A stretch of DNA of 64,000 bases from Clavelina lepadiformis (taxonomy: Eukaryota > Chordata > Ascidiacea > Aplousobranchia > Clavelinidae): contig NC_135244.1 of assembly GCF_947623445.1 (NCBI RefSeq), forward strand, positions 13,826,860 through 13,890,859, read 5' to 3'. Positions within the stretch are counted from its first letter, which is position 1. Each line of letters begins with the position of its first letter. Made by a program: the position numbers and the translations under genes. Below are positions 1 to 12,600 of this stretch, piece by piece. The notes beneath the pieces are model-generated. The model was given only the letters and a program-made list of their open reading frames with translations. It ran no database searches and was not told where the DNA came from.

Positions 1-3000
1 CCTACAAAATTCGAGAATTGCAATATTTTCTTACCATAACAACAGATTTACAACATCTTCAAGGAGATGCTTCATAAAAACTATCACTTTAAAATTACAC
101 TCATAGATTAACGTGCTTCCATTTTCCCTTTTAAAGTGAAATGTACTTACTAACTTTTACGAAATTCAAGAGCATGACGTGATAGATATACTGTATTTAG
201 TTGATCAAAAACGTATTTTTATAGTCTTTCAAGCGTCCATTTATCTTATTAGAAAACTTAATTACAGTATAAGTTTGTTTTTAACTTTTTAAACTTCAAT
301 TAAATTTTAAGTCATTTGTCACATACGATCAGATAGTGGATGTAATGAATATGCTGATTTTTATTAAAACTTTTTGACTATAAATTCTTTTTACCACACC
401 CTGTTTTTCAAAACGACAAGAAGGGGCTTAAATTATTTATTTCAAGTTGTTCGTAATTCTCCAAATTGACAGCTTTTTTCGTGGTGTTTACCAGGTCTGT
501 TGCTTACGTGATCGCAACGGTTGCCACACACACGTGTTCTCTTTACGTAGGAACTTGCGTTACAAAAACAGTTTAAGATCTACACAAGCGAACTGTGACG
601 ATTTCATCGCATATACGAAGACGAGCTCCTTTACTTTGTGCAAAATTTAAGGGTTGCTTTCTTTGAAAAAAATTAGTCATTTAAAATCGGTATTTGTTTA
701 CAAAAATACCTTAGATATCTATTTGTCTTACTTCCTTTGCTTCATTTGGCGAGCGTTTTATACGTGGGACGCTTTTGGCAATTTTAATATTTTTTTCAGT
801 AACACAATCCTAAGTTAAGCGTGATTCGTGTTTGTTTGACATTTCTACCACGGCCAAACGTTTGATGTTTTTGATCTTAACAACAGTTTTATTACTGGAG
901 CGTCTTTAAATTCGTTAGAATTACTTTTTGACTTGTTTACCGCTTTTCGTTTGAGGTTAACATATGAAGGAGGTATTACTATATCTTCGTTCGGTTTGAA
1001 GATATTCTAAAAAGATATTGAAACCGATATATTTTGGAAAATTCCAACAACCTTACAAATTAAAGTTTCTTTTATTAAGCCCGCGGCACCAAGTTTTATT
1101 ACGTAAATATAACTGAGCTTATGTCAGTAAAATTTGCGCGTCTTGAGTATCGCTTTTGTGAAAACCATTCCAGATTTTCAAGTTTGGTTTACAGTATCGG
1201 TAAAATACATATTCTAATTTACAGTAGGCCAGAAAAAACTTGAACTAACTAATATTGAAAATTTTCCCCCACAAAGCGAGCAAAAGGCTTCAAAATTTTG
1301 TTTCACATAAAACAAAACTGTATGCTTTGACAATCGCCTAACAACGTAAGAACTATCGTTTTTGATATCGTAGTATATGGCTTGGTGTTCAAGCTATAAA
1401 AACTAAGCTCGTATATATGCTAAAACAGCTTGCTCGTGCTGTACAAGATTTACTCAAAAATGCTATAACGTTGAATTTCGATGTTCTTTTATTGGTGAGT
1501 GTACAAACCACAATAAGCAAACCAAGCATGATACCAATGATTTTTTGTGCATCGCTTTCGTGGTCATTCGATGATACGCGCAATACCTCTTTATGCTAAG
1601 AAAATGACGGATAAGCGCTATTATCGACAAAAAAGGCATTTAGTTATGCTGCTGTATGTAATGCGAAGGGAAGCAATCAAGCAAGCAAAGAAAAGAGTGA
1701 ATAATATATAAAAAAAAGTATGGAAAACTACCAGCATAAAATTCCTTGCGTTGCTAAAGGCAAAAATTGTCAAGCTGGAAATACATTTAAAAAAATTACA
1801 TCTTTATAACCCGTTGAGGAAAAACTTGCATTATACTATTCTCTCAAGCGTTGGATTTTTGCGGAAGTAGAGCACATTTTCTGATCTTTACGTCACAGCG
1901 AGCAATTTGTGTTAATGTTATGTCACACCGATATTGCGGTGCTGTGATGATCGTGCCTTACCTGCGATGCTTTTCTGTCAGATTTACTTCAAAATTGTTT
2001 ACAAATAATACGGCTCCGGCACGCTCAGACCAGCTACATCCGCATTTCAGCGTAAAAGAATCGAAAACGTGTTGCCAGAGTTGAAAGCCGTCGCAAACAC
2101 CTTATCCACTTAAGGAATGCTTTAAAGGATGGTGATCGCAGCCTGTCACGTTTTTTATGGTAAACTGTAAACAAGACAACAGAGTTTCAAACACTTCCGC
2201 TAGAAAATCGCAGCTGGTTGTTATCCTAAGCGCGACAGTTTGCAGGTATATAGTTAAAACACAACCTGGATGTATTGTCTTCTAACGGTAAAGCGAATTT
2301 GTATGTATTGTATATAACTAGCCAGTGTCCATTACTCCTGACATGCAAGCTTACATTCCCTTTCTATCAGCTTGAATGATCCATATGCCAAAGCATATGT
2401 CTCAACACTAACCCGCCTTACACATGGCGATAATTCGATAAGCGAGGGCCACAGTAAAGAATTCAATTGCCTGCCATCATGTAAGTAAACTCCCAGCGGT
2501 TTTACAACTGGTGTTTGAAGTTCATTTATTATTAATGAAAATGGTTCTCACAAAGTCTGTCTGGCTGGTTAGTTTTACTGAAAATTAAAGCAAACTTTCA
2601 GCGTGTTTGGATTTGGAGGCCGTGCTAAAGTTGTCAACAACAAGTTAATACCACCATCATTTTGATGCACGTTTTAAGCCTTCTCGGCATTCTCGGTGTT
2701 TCCCATATCCGTTCAATAGCGCATGTTATTATTAACTAGCGCTGTTTTTTGCCCCCATCGCGCCAGTATCGAAAAATATATTGAATGAATAAGCTATACT
2801 TATATCAATGTCAACATCGTATTGTCAGTTACATTGTAAAACAGCATTTCTCACAGTACGCTTCGGTAGCATTGTGGTGATGGATCGCGATTATGTTTTG
2901 TCTACAAGCAGACTGAGCTATTGTAGTATAGCTATGGGCTGTAGTATACACCTGTTATTATCTTTGATGTCGCACATAATCCTGTTGAATTTGGTTGAGA

Positions 3001-3970
3001 AACGCTATTCTACTTGTATACCAGCATTGCATAACTTATCTTTCGAATGTTAACTCGTCATTGATTTCATAACGTTGCTTTGCAGTTGATAAAGGGCAAA
3101 AGAACAGACGCAAAATTTGAATTGATTTCCAATGTGTGTGTGGGCATCACCAATTGCAATTGCAAAATAAACTTTAGCAATTCGTTTGAATTTGCTAGAA
3201 ACCTGATCTACTTTACATCGATCTGTAACCATCCTGGCCGTGTATTGACAAGTCTTAAGGTCTGCTTACTTTTAATAATTCTTTTCGTTTAGTAGTGATA
3301 GTTCCAAGCAGCCAACCAGCTTAATTATGTTATAAAAGATTGCATTGTTCGATGTAGAGCTGATTTGTATTTGCTCGATTATGTCTGTACAATGATTTGC
3401 ATTTGTTCAGCTTATGCTTGCTTATAAATTTCCAACGCATGTAAGTCGCTTGACGGCCAAAACAAGACCCACACAAAGGATCACTTTTATGACGCAAACT
3501 TAATGCAAATTGTCATAGTTCAAAACAGGGGCTCTTGTGTTGTGCACTGGTAATTCGTCATCGCAGTTTTGGCCTTTCGTGACCCCATCATGCAAGATAA
3601 ACTGACGTCATAAAGCTATAGTTTTAGTTTCTTATTGACCTAGTTTTTAACCTGATTTTCTTCAGTTCAGTGACCTGAAATGCTCGGAAGAGCTGAAAGT
3701 CTCTACTGAGAGTACAGAACAAATGTTTTAGCAAAATGTTTTTCATTCGTGTTTTTTTTTAGAAAAAGAAGGAACGGAACGAGAAACAAATAAAGCAACA
3801 GCGAAGCAATAGTAGTGCACTTCATCCAATCATAAAATGAATGTCAGTTTTAATTATACCTCCAGAAAGGGCAATGATTATACGACTAATAACAATGTAG
3901 TGTACACAATAGCCATAAATAGGTATATCGAAGATACTATTCATAATAGAAGGAACCAGATAATAACGCT
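1..3970. other. gene-free left flank
   Basis: I see no coding exon, RNA gene or clear transposon here. The open frames are short (60-81 codons), have low-complexity AT-rich composition and no family resemblance. The stretch lies downstream of the minus-strand Jun gene, so its right part may be Jun 3' UTR or termination region; the rest is intergenic or belongs to a gene outside the window. Confidence 0.6.
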
Positions 3971-3978
3971 AAAACATT

Positions 3979-4083
3979 AATAAATAAATCATGGCTCTTG
4001 AGTAATGAGTACAATTTTAAGAGAATTCAACAGAAGAATATTCAGTTGGAGTAGCATTACAAAGGCACGTAAAATAAATAAAA
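3979..4083 (-). promoter_or_regulatory. AU-rich elements in the probable Jun 3' UTR
   Basis: On the minus strand, positions 3979-3989 read as overlapping ATTTA pentamers (ATTTATTTATT), and a second AT-rich run with ATTTA lies at about 4070-4083. Both are 370-470 bases downstream of the Jun stop codon. AU-rich elements of this kind destabilise immediate-early mRNAs such as vertebrate JUN and FOS. That these motifs are inside the transcript is inferred; I could not place the poly(A) site. Confidence 0.4.
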
Positions 4084-4449
4084 TAGGGGGTACAGCATAG
4101 ACATGAACATACAGATAACGATAACAAAGAATATCGTGCAAATAACTTAATAGTGGCTGATATTAATCTGAGGAAAAATCGCATAACCCATTTTTTGACA
4201 GAGAAAATGGTTTACTATAGAATTTTTAGTCATGACGTGCGTTTTGTAAATTGCAAAAAAATAACTTACGTAGAAAAGATTAACACATATTGTTACTTTA
4301 GTTTGCTCACAGGATTTGAAATAAAGGAGTAAAACAGTGTTCTTCGTGCCACTTTTCACCACATCAACCGCTCGCCCCGCCACAAATGCAATTTCACGCC
4401 TCGAATGGCTTTTAATCTTAACAGGCAACTTGTCATTGTTATGCGCCAC

Positions 4450-5664
4450 TCAGAACGTCACCTGCTGCTGCGACATCATTAACTGGCACCCTGAATTGAC
4501 ATGGGTCATTACTTTAGACTTAAGGTCGGCGACTTGTTGACGAAGTAAATTGGCATTCGTGGACAGTTCAAGATTTTGCGTTTTTAAATTGTTCACTTTC
4601 TCTTCCAGTCGGGAAATTCTCTCCAGTTTACGTTTGCGGCACTTGCTGGCGGCAAGTCGGTTGCGCATGCGCTTCCGTTCGGTTTTTATCAGCTCTTGGT
4701 GCTCCATGTCAATCGGTGACAAAGGGGGCGTTTTCGAAATAACCGGCACAGTCTGAGGCATCTCTTCTTTCAGATGACCGACAACCGAACTGTGGGGAGA
4801 CATGAGTAGAGGGTGACCCGGGTGCAAAGCTGCAGGGTTACCCATGTGATGGATAGTTGATCCAACAGCTGCTCCATACACGCTAGTCGAGGGTCCTTCG
4901 AGATGGCCTTCTCTGGCGAAATAAGGATCCGGCGAGGCAAAGTGGTGAGGCTGTTGATGAACAACATTAGTCCCTGAGGTAACCGCAGAACATGGCGATC
5001 CTTCCAGTCCAGGAGCTCCCGTGGGAAGGCCACTGGATGTAGCAAGATCAGAGTTACTGCCGTTGTGAGTCTTCTGTCGTAGAAGATCACGGTGATAAAC
5101 TTGCCCGTACATCTCCGGCTCCCTTGAATAAATGTGGGGAGCTAAATGTGGATTGTTCTGACTGTAATGTGGCAGCATCTGGTCGAATTCTGACGCTCCT
5201 TTCATCATGTTGACGATATCTGGTGTTGACAATGTAGACGTGTTGGCGGCACTGCTCTCGGGGATAGCTAAAGACAGATTATTTGTAGAAACGACGCAGT
5301 TAGCAGGGGGCGTTGGTTGACTCACAGGAGCGTAAACGTTGCTCGGGTTATATCCACTGCCAGGGACTGAGTTTGGTCGGGTAACACTGTTTAAAAGTAC
5401 GTTGTTAAATCTTGAATCCGAATTACAACCTGGGTGCTGTGGGGGTGAAAACGCTGGGTTACTATGAACTTGCAAGTTCATACCCTTAAGGGCAGCTGTC
5501 TTGTCGTAGTCCTGACCAAATCTCTGATCTCTGTACGGTGGTATAGCTGTTACTGGACCTGCGTCCGTGCTATTAATGCTGTCCACTGAGCCAGGAGATG
5601 ACTGCGAGTCGTATGCGGCAGATATTCTGTTGCTTGGGTCGTCGTGATAAAACGCCACTTCCAT
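4450..5664 (-). CDS. JUN: Jun family bZIP transcription factor (AP-1 subunit)
   Basis: Intronless 404-residue protein, as vertebrate JUN is also intronless. Jun binds AP-1 (TGAGTCA) and CRE-like DNA as a homodimer or with Fos/ATF partners in the nucleus, and is an effector of JNK and growth-factor signalling. The C-terminal 81 residues (about 324-404) carry the basic region with [19 protein letters not shown], including the conserved DNA-contacting Asn and Arg and the redox-sensitive Cys. A leucine zipper and the Jun C-terminal signature HVNSGCQLM follow. Just before the bZIP sits [10 protein letters not shown], the conserved GSK3-type phosphorylation block, preceded by LKEE..PQTVP as in vertebrate JUN. 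The N-terminus MEVAFYHDD resembles METTFYDD of vertebrate Jun, which supports this start. The middle is a Pro/Ser/Gln/His-rich activation region. A delta-like segment near residues 144-160 keeps one TP site but lacks the second SP. Family assignment is very secure; orthology to JUN rather than JUNB/JUND is not meaningful outside vertebrates. Confidence 0.97.
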   Translation of the reverse strand: MEVAFYHDDPSNRISAAYDSQSSPGSVDSINSTDAGPVTAIPPYRDQRFGQDYDKTAALKGMNLQVHSNPAFSPPQHPGCNSDSRFNNVLLNSVTRPNSVPGSGYNPSNVYAPVSQPTPPANCVVSTNNLSLAIPESSAANTSTLSTPDIVNMMKGASEFDQMLPHYSQNNPHLAPHIYSREPEMYGQVYHRDLLRQKTHNGSNSDLATSSGLPTGAPGLEGSPCSAVTSGTNVVHQQPHHFASPDPYFAREGHLEGPSTSVYGAAVGSTIHHMGNPAALHPGHPLLMSPHSSVVGHLKEEMPQTVPVISKTPPLSPIDMEHQELIKTERKRMRNRLAASKCRKRKLERISRLEEKVNNLKTQNLELSTNANLLRQQVADLKSKVMTHVNSGCQLMMSQQQVTF

Positions 5665-6590
5665 AACGGCGTCACAGCGTGCACAGCTCTATAGGTATAC
5701 AACGATGTACTAAACAATAGCGGGACTTTGTTCGCACGGCGCAGAGTATTAGAAGAAACAAACAAAGAGGAGAGAGGAGGCAAAAAGTGGGCAATGACGG
5801 GCTCTCTTCCTATGTGTTTGCGTTTATTCTTTACAGAACGGTTGGTTGTGAGTTATGACTCAGTTTTAGCAGATATCAACACTGGTAACAGTCGTGGGTG
5901 TATTGGAGGAACAAACGGCTACTTTTCTCCGCCAACCAAAACAAGATCCAAGCAGTGGGTTGAAACTTTCAAAAGGTCTTTGTGAAACACAGAAATGTAG
6001 AATTTCCACCAAGTATTGCACTGATCTTCTACTAACGTGAATAGATAGATAGCTTGGGTTGGGTAAATGTCCGTTATCACGACACGGAAACACGAATTAT
6101 AACTTCGGTCCAAAACGTTCAGACTCGTGGCTTGTCACAAACTGCTTTGATGGTTGAGTCACTGAAGCAACTTCCGCTTAAAGCACAAGCTTTTTAAATC
6201 ACTAGTAATGTTCTGAACATAAAAAGATAAAAATTAACCTTAAGTATTGTTATGTAGACACAACACATCAATAACGTCACTTTCCCTTAACCTTGGTAAG
6301 TTAAAAACTCTCTAACAATACCACGTCATATCAAAAACTATCTTTTAATTTTAAGGTTTTTCCAGTTTCTCTGCAACACTGTAAACACTTTCTCATTTTC
6401 CATAAACGTTCGCAATTCTAACCCCTTTGTGGTCTGCCTTCAAAAAGGGATAAACATGCTCTTTGATACGTCACGTACAATGTCCTTACCGACTCTGATC
6501 AACACGTCCATAGTGCTACGAGAATTAGTACACGGGCCTTTTTCGGCCTTGAATATCATGCGCGAAGAAAAAAACGAAATTATTTTTGAA
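5665..6590 (-). other. probable Jun 5' leader / proximal upstream region
   Basis: About 0.9 kb lies between the Jun start codon and the CRE/CCAAT cluster. No credible coding frame exists; several short overlapping frames on both strands look random. Vertebrate JUN has an unusually long (about 1 kb) 5' UTR, so this could be transcribed leader, but the start site cannot be read from sequence. Confidence 0.4.
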
Positions 6591-6593
6591 GAG

Positions 6594-6638
6594 TGACGTC
6601 TCCGTAGCGCCCTGTTATTGGTTACAGATTACGTCATT
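6594..6638 (-). promoter_or_regulatory. CRE / CCAAT / CRE cluster, candidate Jun promoter
   Basis: Within 45 bases there is a TGACGTC element (6594-6600), an inverted CCAAT box (ATTGG at 6617-6621) and a TTACGTCAT element (6629-6637, ATGACGTAA on the gene strand). Vertebrate JUN promoters likewise combine CRE/TRE-like ATF-Jun sites with a CCAAT box and are autoregulated. The GC-richer surroundings (GGGCGCTAC, CCCGGAGCCC) also contrast with the AT-rich neighbourhood. Function is inferred from motif content and position about 1 kb upstream of the start codon. Confidence 0.5.
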
Positions 6639-6659
6639 TAAGTCATATGATGGGCTCCG

Positions 6660-9600
6660 GGCGCATAAGAGAAACTAGGACGAGTGGTGACAAACCTTTT
6701 TCTTCAACCTACGTCAGGCTGCGTTAGGAGAATCGGCTCCATTGAACACGATGCTTGACAAACAAGTGCTCGAATGAAATATGCTACCCTAAGTCTGAGT
6801 ATTGTGGAAACCGAAGTAACTAAGGACGATCAAAGATCCACAAATACTATACATACACCTTTAAATAGAGTTGTACTTCGCAAATAATTTATTAATAGAT
6901 TATTTTGAACGGCATTGTCCTTACAACTGTTTAGTTACTGTATACAATAAATCGGGGGAATTTTCCATAGGTTTCTGGTTACTGTATCTCAAATCTAAAT
7001 TTTTATATTTAATTGACGCTTATTAGAAATGCGTTTTAAGCTTACATCTCTTTGAGTTAAATGCATGCATTCAACCTTCGCTTTTCTAACTATATCTTAT
7101 AAATAAAACTGTAGTTTAATGAAATAAAATCTTTCGTGTTTATCTGAATAAGGATAGTTCAAAACTAGGCATATGTCATATCCAAAACTGTGCTTCTTAG
7201 TCTTACTTTTTTGCTGCTACTGCTAGTTATGTTACTAAAATTCTTGAAAAATAACTTAACTTTCATTCGAAAACATTCCGCTCTGTTTGGCTGCAACAGA
7301 CGAACATGTTGGTGAGAGGTCGGAATCAGTTTATATACGTGAACGAAAAAAAGCACCTGTCTCGTATTTTAGGAGAAGGCTTCGATTGCCATCTTGTTTG
7401 CGCAGGCAGGCTATTGAGCCCTGGGCAAAAAGTACGCTTCGTCTGGTTTCACGTAACTATTTTCGTTTTTTTCCGCACGACACGTGCGCAAAACCGTACT
7501 TGTCTAAATCATAAGGTTGACCGCGTTTGAAACATACGCGCTTTACTGCGAGGTGGTAGAAAATTATTTTTGGAAGTATTTTACAATTGTAAAAATTGTC
7601 CCGTCATACAACTAACAAGAACAGTAATTTTAGGCATTCCTTTTTTTACTAATCTAAAGAACCTCTAATAAAGCTCTCTCATTAACGTTCATATACTATA
7701 CATTTGCTTAGAACGATGTTACGTTATTCTTTTTTATTGTACAATTGTCTGATATTTTTTTTGTTTTATTTCCGTATGTATGGTTACTATATAGTGTTAT
7801 TTACAGACATACACAAATTTAACAGCAACAGTTTGGACTACCACTACATTTCCGTGTAAACAACGTGCAATTCTTTTGTCTAAAGTTCATAACCCTAAAT
7901 GACACGGCTTCATTGCTTTGGTTTCCCCACGCACCAGGGAAATTGGAAAAAATGTTTCCCTTGTAAAATTTGCTGGTTTGATTAGAGCCGCTTGATGAAA
8001 ATTTTATTAGTCACCATTTCATTGATGATCTTACATGGGCGTAGCACCTTACATAGCATCATCCGTGTGGACTTTCCCTTTCAATAAAATAAACAATTTT
8101 TATGCAGAGTATGCCCTACCTACAACTATTGCCACAATGTAAAGTTCAGAGTAACAGTCAACAAATTTGTCATGACCCCAAAAATAATGATTTAAGCTCG
8201 ATCTGGTTTTACCTTTCAGCCACCACAGCGTAAAGCCCAAGGCGGTCAAGTAATATTTAAACCCCGTATTTCCTGAATTGACAGAAAAACAACACATTTT
8301 ATTCCACGCACAGATTCCACATAGATGAAGTCATCAAGTATACCCGAACCCAGGTGACCCAAACACAATACCTACGAGGTTTCAATGGATGATTGATAAC
8401 CAAAAAGCTGGGGGTTTCCATTTACGGTAGAGATATTTGAGTAAAACGGCGCAAACAACTGTCCATATATTTCAGGTTCATTCCCATGCACACCAGCGCA
8501 ATTCCAACAGGCTATCACAGCGTTGGAATGTGAAATTTTGCTGTTGAATAAATATTTGGGGAACTTTCACACATTTCTTGTAAAATCTAATCGCAAAATT
8601 ATACAACCAATGAAGATAGGTAAATACCTCGATATCACTTGTCCATTTCGTTTATCTACCACGAGTAAACAACTGATGGCGCATTGTCGATGTCGGTGGT
8701 CAAGCAAAATAAACTGACGATTTCCGGCGGTCTGGCACCGAGACACGTTAGAGCGTATAGTACAATTAGCGCGGTATCGTATGCGGGACACAATCGTAAG
8801 GGAAAGCCGCGAACGACTTAAAAGACAAATATTGCGACAAGGGGCCCGTTTGATGTCGATTAGAGTTTAGTTTGTGAGACTATGACTCATAAAAAGGAGA
8901 CACTCGCCGCTTGGCAAAGGGAAAAAACAAGGTTGCCACGACTTGCCTTCACTGCCAATACCGTTAACTGCGCCGCGGAACAAACCGGTAACCGGAGAAT
9001 TCTACGAGGGCGCACAAAGTTTGCGGCGAACAGTTGAAACAAACACGTAAACCGATAGCTGACCTGTACACCGGCTCAGGTTTTAAGAAGTCGTAAACAA
9101 CATCCTATACACACCGCTCATTTTTCTTCACTCCACTTATACACGCCCTTAGATGGCCTGTGCGTTAAAATAACATGACTAGAATAACATATTAACTTGT
9201 GTGAAGATTTACTCACACCACAAAGTTGATCGTTTAAGAGCGGTCATTATGACTTTAATTTCACTGACCGGAACATTTTGTAGCTGTCATGAATAATATT
9301 ACAAAGAGAGTTCGTTGCTCTTTTATGTTGAAACTGCCTTTATTTTTACGTGGCTTATTTTAGACTGCAAACAAAATTTAGCGTTGATGCATTGTCAATG
9401 TCAAAATATTCTCCTGAAATACACTTCGGCTGTTAAACTCTAACCACGCCATAAAAATAAGGAGAAAAGCGGAAACGAAGGGAAAATATCCATTGGCAAA
9501 TTGACAGAAGAAATTCCGTAAATATTTTGGCGGCCGGCGAAACGCCAGATACGCAAACAGACTACGGATGAATTGCCAAGAACGTGGTGAGAAGAAATGC

Positions 9601-12600
9601 GGTGCTATGTCGCAACCGCTGACGAAAAACAAGGTCTTGACGACTGGCATGTTCTTCAAACTGCAGTACTGCACCTATATTTAGACATCGTATGTCTATA
9701 TTCGATACTCCTTCGCTACTATTCGTATTCCTAACCTTTACCTATCAGACGAGTTGGTGAAATACCTTTGTATTTGACTGATGCTTGCGAACGCATGTTT
9801 GAGCTTCTAGCAATAGGTTGTTTACTGTATGAATAAAGAGGTAAACTGATATGCAAAAAATATCTCATTTTTACTGTGGCTCGGATAGTCTGATTGTAAA
9901 AGATTACAGTTTTTTTCAGAATAACACCCACGTATACTATAACTGTTCACGTAGTGGATAATTGTTTCCCTTGTTGTTTGCGAGCCACACTTCATGCACT
10001 CGAGAGCTGATTGTTAATGCATCGAGCATGGCACAAGACTTCGAAGTAGTTGGCATAGGTTTGAAATCTTTTGTTAACTTTAGCTTGGATGCGGTAAGCA
10101 CGCCTTCGGTTTCCTGCCCTTAAAATCTGTTTACGAGAGTCGGGAGCTATTGTGTAAACGAAGGCCCTGATATCGGGCGTTGTTATGCAAGTTTTCTCAG
10201 AAAATAGCTTTTCTGTTTTTATGGCTCGGTTTATCATTTCACCGAGAGCGGCAAGCTCACATACTGTTTTCTGCGTCGTTTTACCGGGTTTTTGTTCTTA
10301 TTACCGGATGTGGATTTTATTGTGCCTTTCCCAAACGTTGTGGTAAGAGCTAGGGGTGCTCAAGGCATGTCATTTCGACCTCCTTTCCACTGACGTATTA
10401 TTGAACAGAGACAAGTGCCTCGAAAACACAATTATGGGACTTCCCGATCACGTGACCTTTCGCGTCAAAGCTTTAACGCTCTCTCCGGCTTGTTTCTTTC
10501 ATTTATCTCCCCTCTTCGTATTGTGTTACACTTTATTCTGTTTGTTCAAACATTTTTGCTAACCCGGTGAGATCGTTTGACCACAGTTGACTTTTTGAGC
10601 TAAGCGGTCCATAAGTTTTTTAGAGCCTAACGTTAAATGGATCGTTAGAAGTTAGAAAATAATTTTGTGAAAACAACCTTTTAGTTTTCATAAAATGACG
10701 TAAACAGCCTTTATACGTACTTCCCACTGGTTCTGTAAACCCCGCAGCGTTAAAGTTTCCATCTTTTATCTTGTTTCCTACATCAAACCGGCCGACCAAT
10801 AATTCAATTATGCTCTCCAATTATCTTGTTGTTCTATAGAGGCCTTTCTTATGTTGGTAATCACGTTTATTATGACCACACATTGTGGACAATGCGCTTA
10901 TTGAAGACAAGAAAAATGAAAGGTTTGTGTTTTTGAAAAATATATCGATTAGTGGTTCAAAAATCCAGCAAAAAGAAGCTGTTTACAGCTTTTTTGAGCT
11001 AAACCGTACGATTTTCTCTAAAACTGTTACATAAAATTACAAAAATGTCAAGAAAAACAGCAATTGCCTAAATAACTGCAATTAGCCATTCCGCTTATTA
11101 AACGGCTTGCGATCCACATTAAGCAAAATACACACAACGAATATGCACAGCTACACACGTTGCATAAACAAGATACACATAAGTGGCTTTTTGATCAGCA
11201 GAGGCGGCGTAAACCCAGTGACTTTTGGGAATAAAATCTTAGTCATTTGCGGATTCAGCGATCCAAACAATTGCGAATTTCTTTTGCAAAATTGATAGGG
11301 GCGATGTGTGTAATATGTGATAACGATTAGTAGTTGTTACAAGCTAGGATCAAGGCGCCACTGCTTATTTTCCAGAAAGTCTAAGTCAACCATTAAAAAC
11401 ACATAATTTCATTTAGAAAACGGCATGGGGATTGCGATATGTGTTGCGCCGGCATTTTTTCTTATATCTGAACTAAAACTGGTGAATCATCTGTTTAATG
11501 CATTCTTGGGGAACAATACAAATTCATTAATATTGATCATGAGTGAGGTTGCCAGTACGACCTGGAAGGGCACTCATTTGACCCCGAAGAAACCCGGACG
11601 GCAACTTGAGCTTACGCAGTTGTTTTTTCAAGACGCAAGACATTGAGCACAACACAAATAATTAATCTTTGACCTTCGAAGTTATGAATGTTTGCAGTCA
11701 TCTCGAAGTTTCTGATAATTTTTGTGTTTTAAGCTGCGCACGGCTTGACGTTTCCTAAACGCATGTTTCGATATCTTAAGCTTAGCTTGGGGGCATATGA
11801 CGTACTTGACCAACTGCTTATAGCCATCACGCTATTTCTGGCAAAATTACAACACTGATCTGACTTGTAAAACTTTTTACGTCAAAAAATATCGCTTTGA
11901 CGCAAGGAATGATTGTTTTACTTTTGGAATTGAGAGCGGGTTCTTGTTATTTTAAGAAATGCAAAAATTCATTGCCAAAAGTATTTCTTTCTTGTATATT
12001 TTTGCACTTACTTTGTGGTTTGCAACATATACATGTCATCGGCCCCACGCCTATTTTTCCACGATACCGTAAAAGTAGTCAGCCGATACAGGATTATGGC
12101 CCAACCCTGGCCTGAATTCTCCTTATATGGTCATGTTTTTCCACCGTGCTAAGGCACCAGACGACAGTATTGATTTATAGTTGTACGGTTGCCCACTAAA
12201 GCGATTGTGTCTAGCAGGATCTATCTATTTGTCAAAAACAACGTCCCTATAAACACGTATAGCACGTTTATTTGACAGCATTTACTATAGACTAGTTGTA
12301 TGAAAATCAATCAAACATTCTAAGTGTAGCAACCGTAGCTTGCTCTTGAAGCCAATGTACGCTATTTTACCTTGTACGGAATGTGCAAAGCAGACGAGAG
12401 AATAGCTCTACGAAGTAAGTCGATCGCTATGCACACCATCCAGCAGAGAAAAGCGATCTCCCACAACGTCAAATGACGCAAAGCAAAAACACCTTGCGTC
12501 TCAGCACTAAAGTCTTTGACGTATGTAGTCATTGCGACGTAAACTACGCCGATTCCAGCGTATACGTGCTCTGTGACACAAATACTATACCAATTGGCTT

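Noticed and set aside
4770..5090. 106-codon open frame overlapping the Jun coding region
   Set aside because: It is in another frame of the same strand as Jun and reads as shadow sequence of the activation domain.
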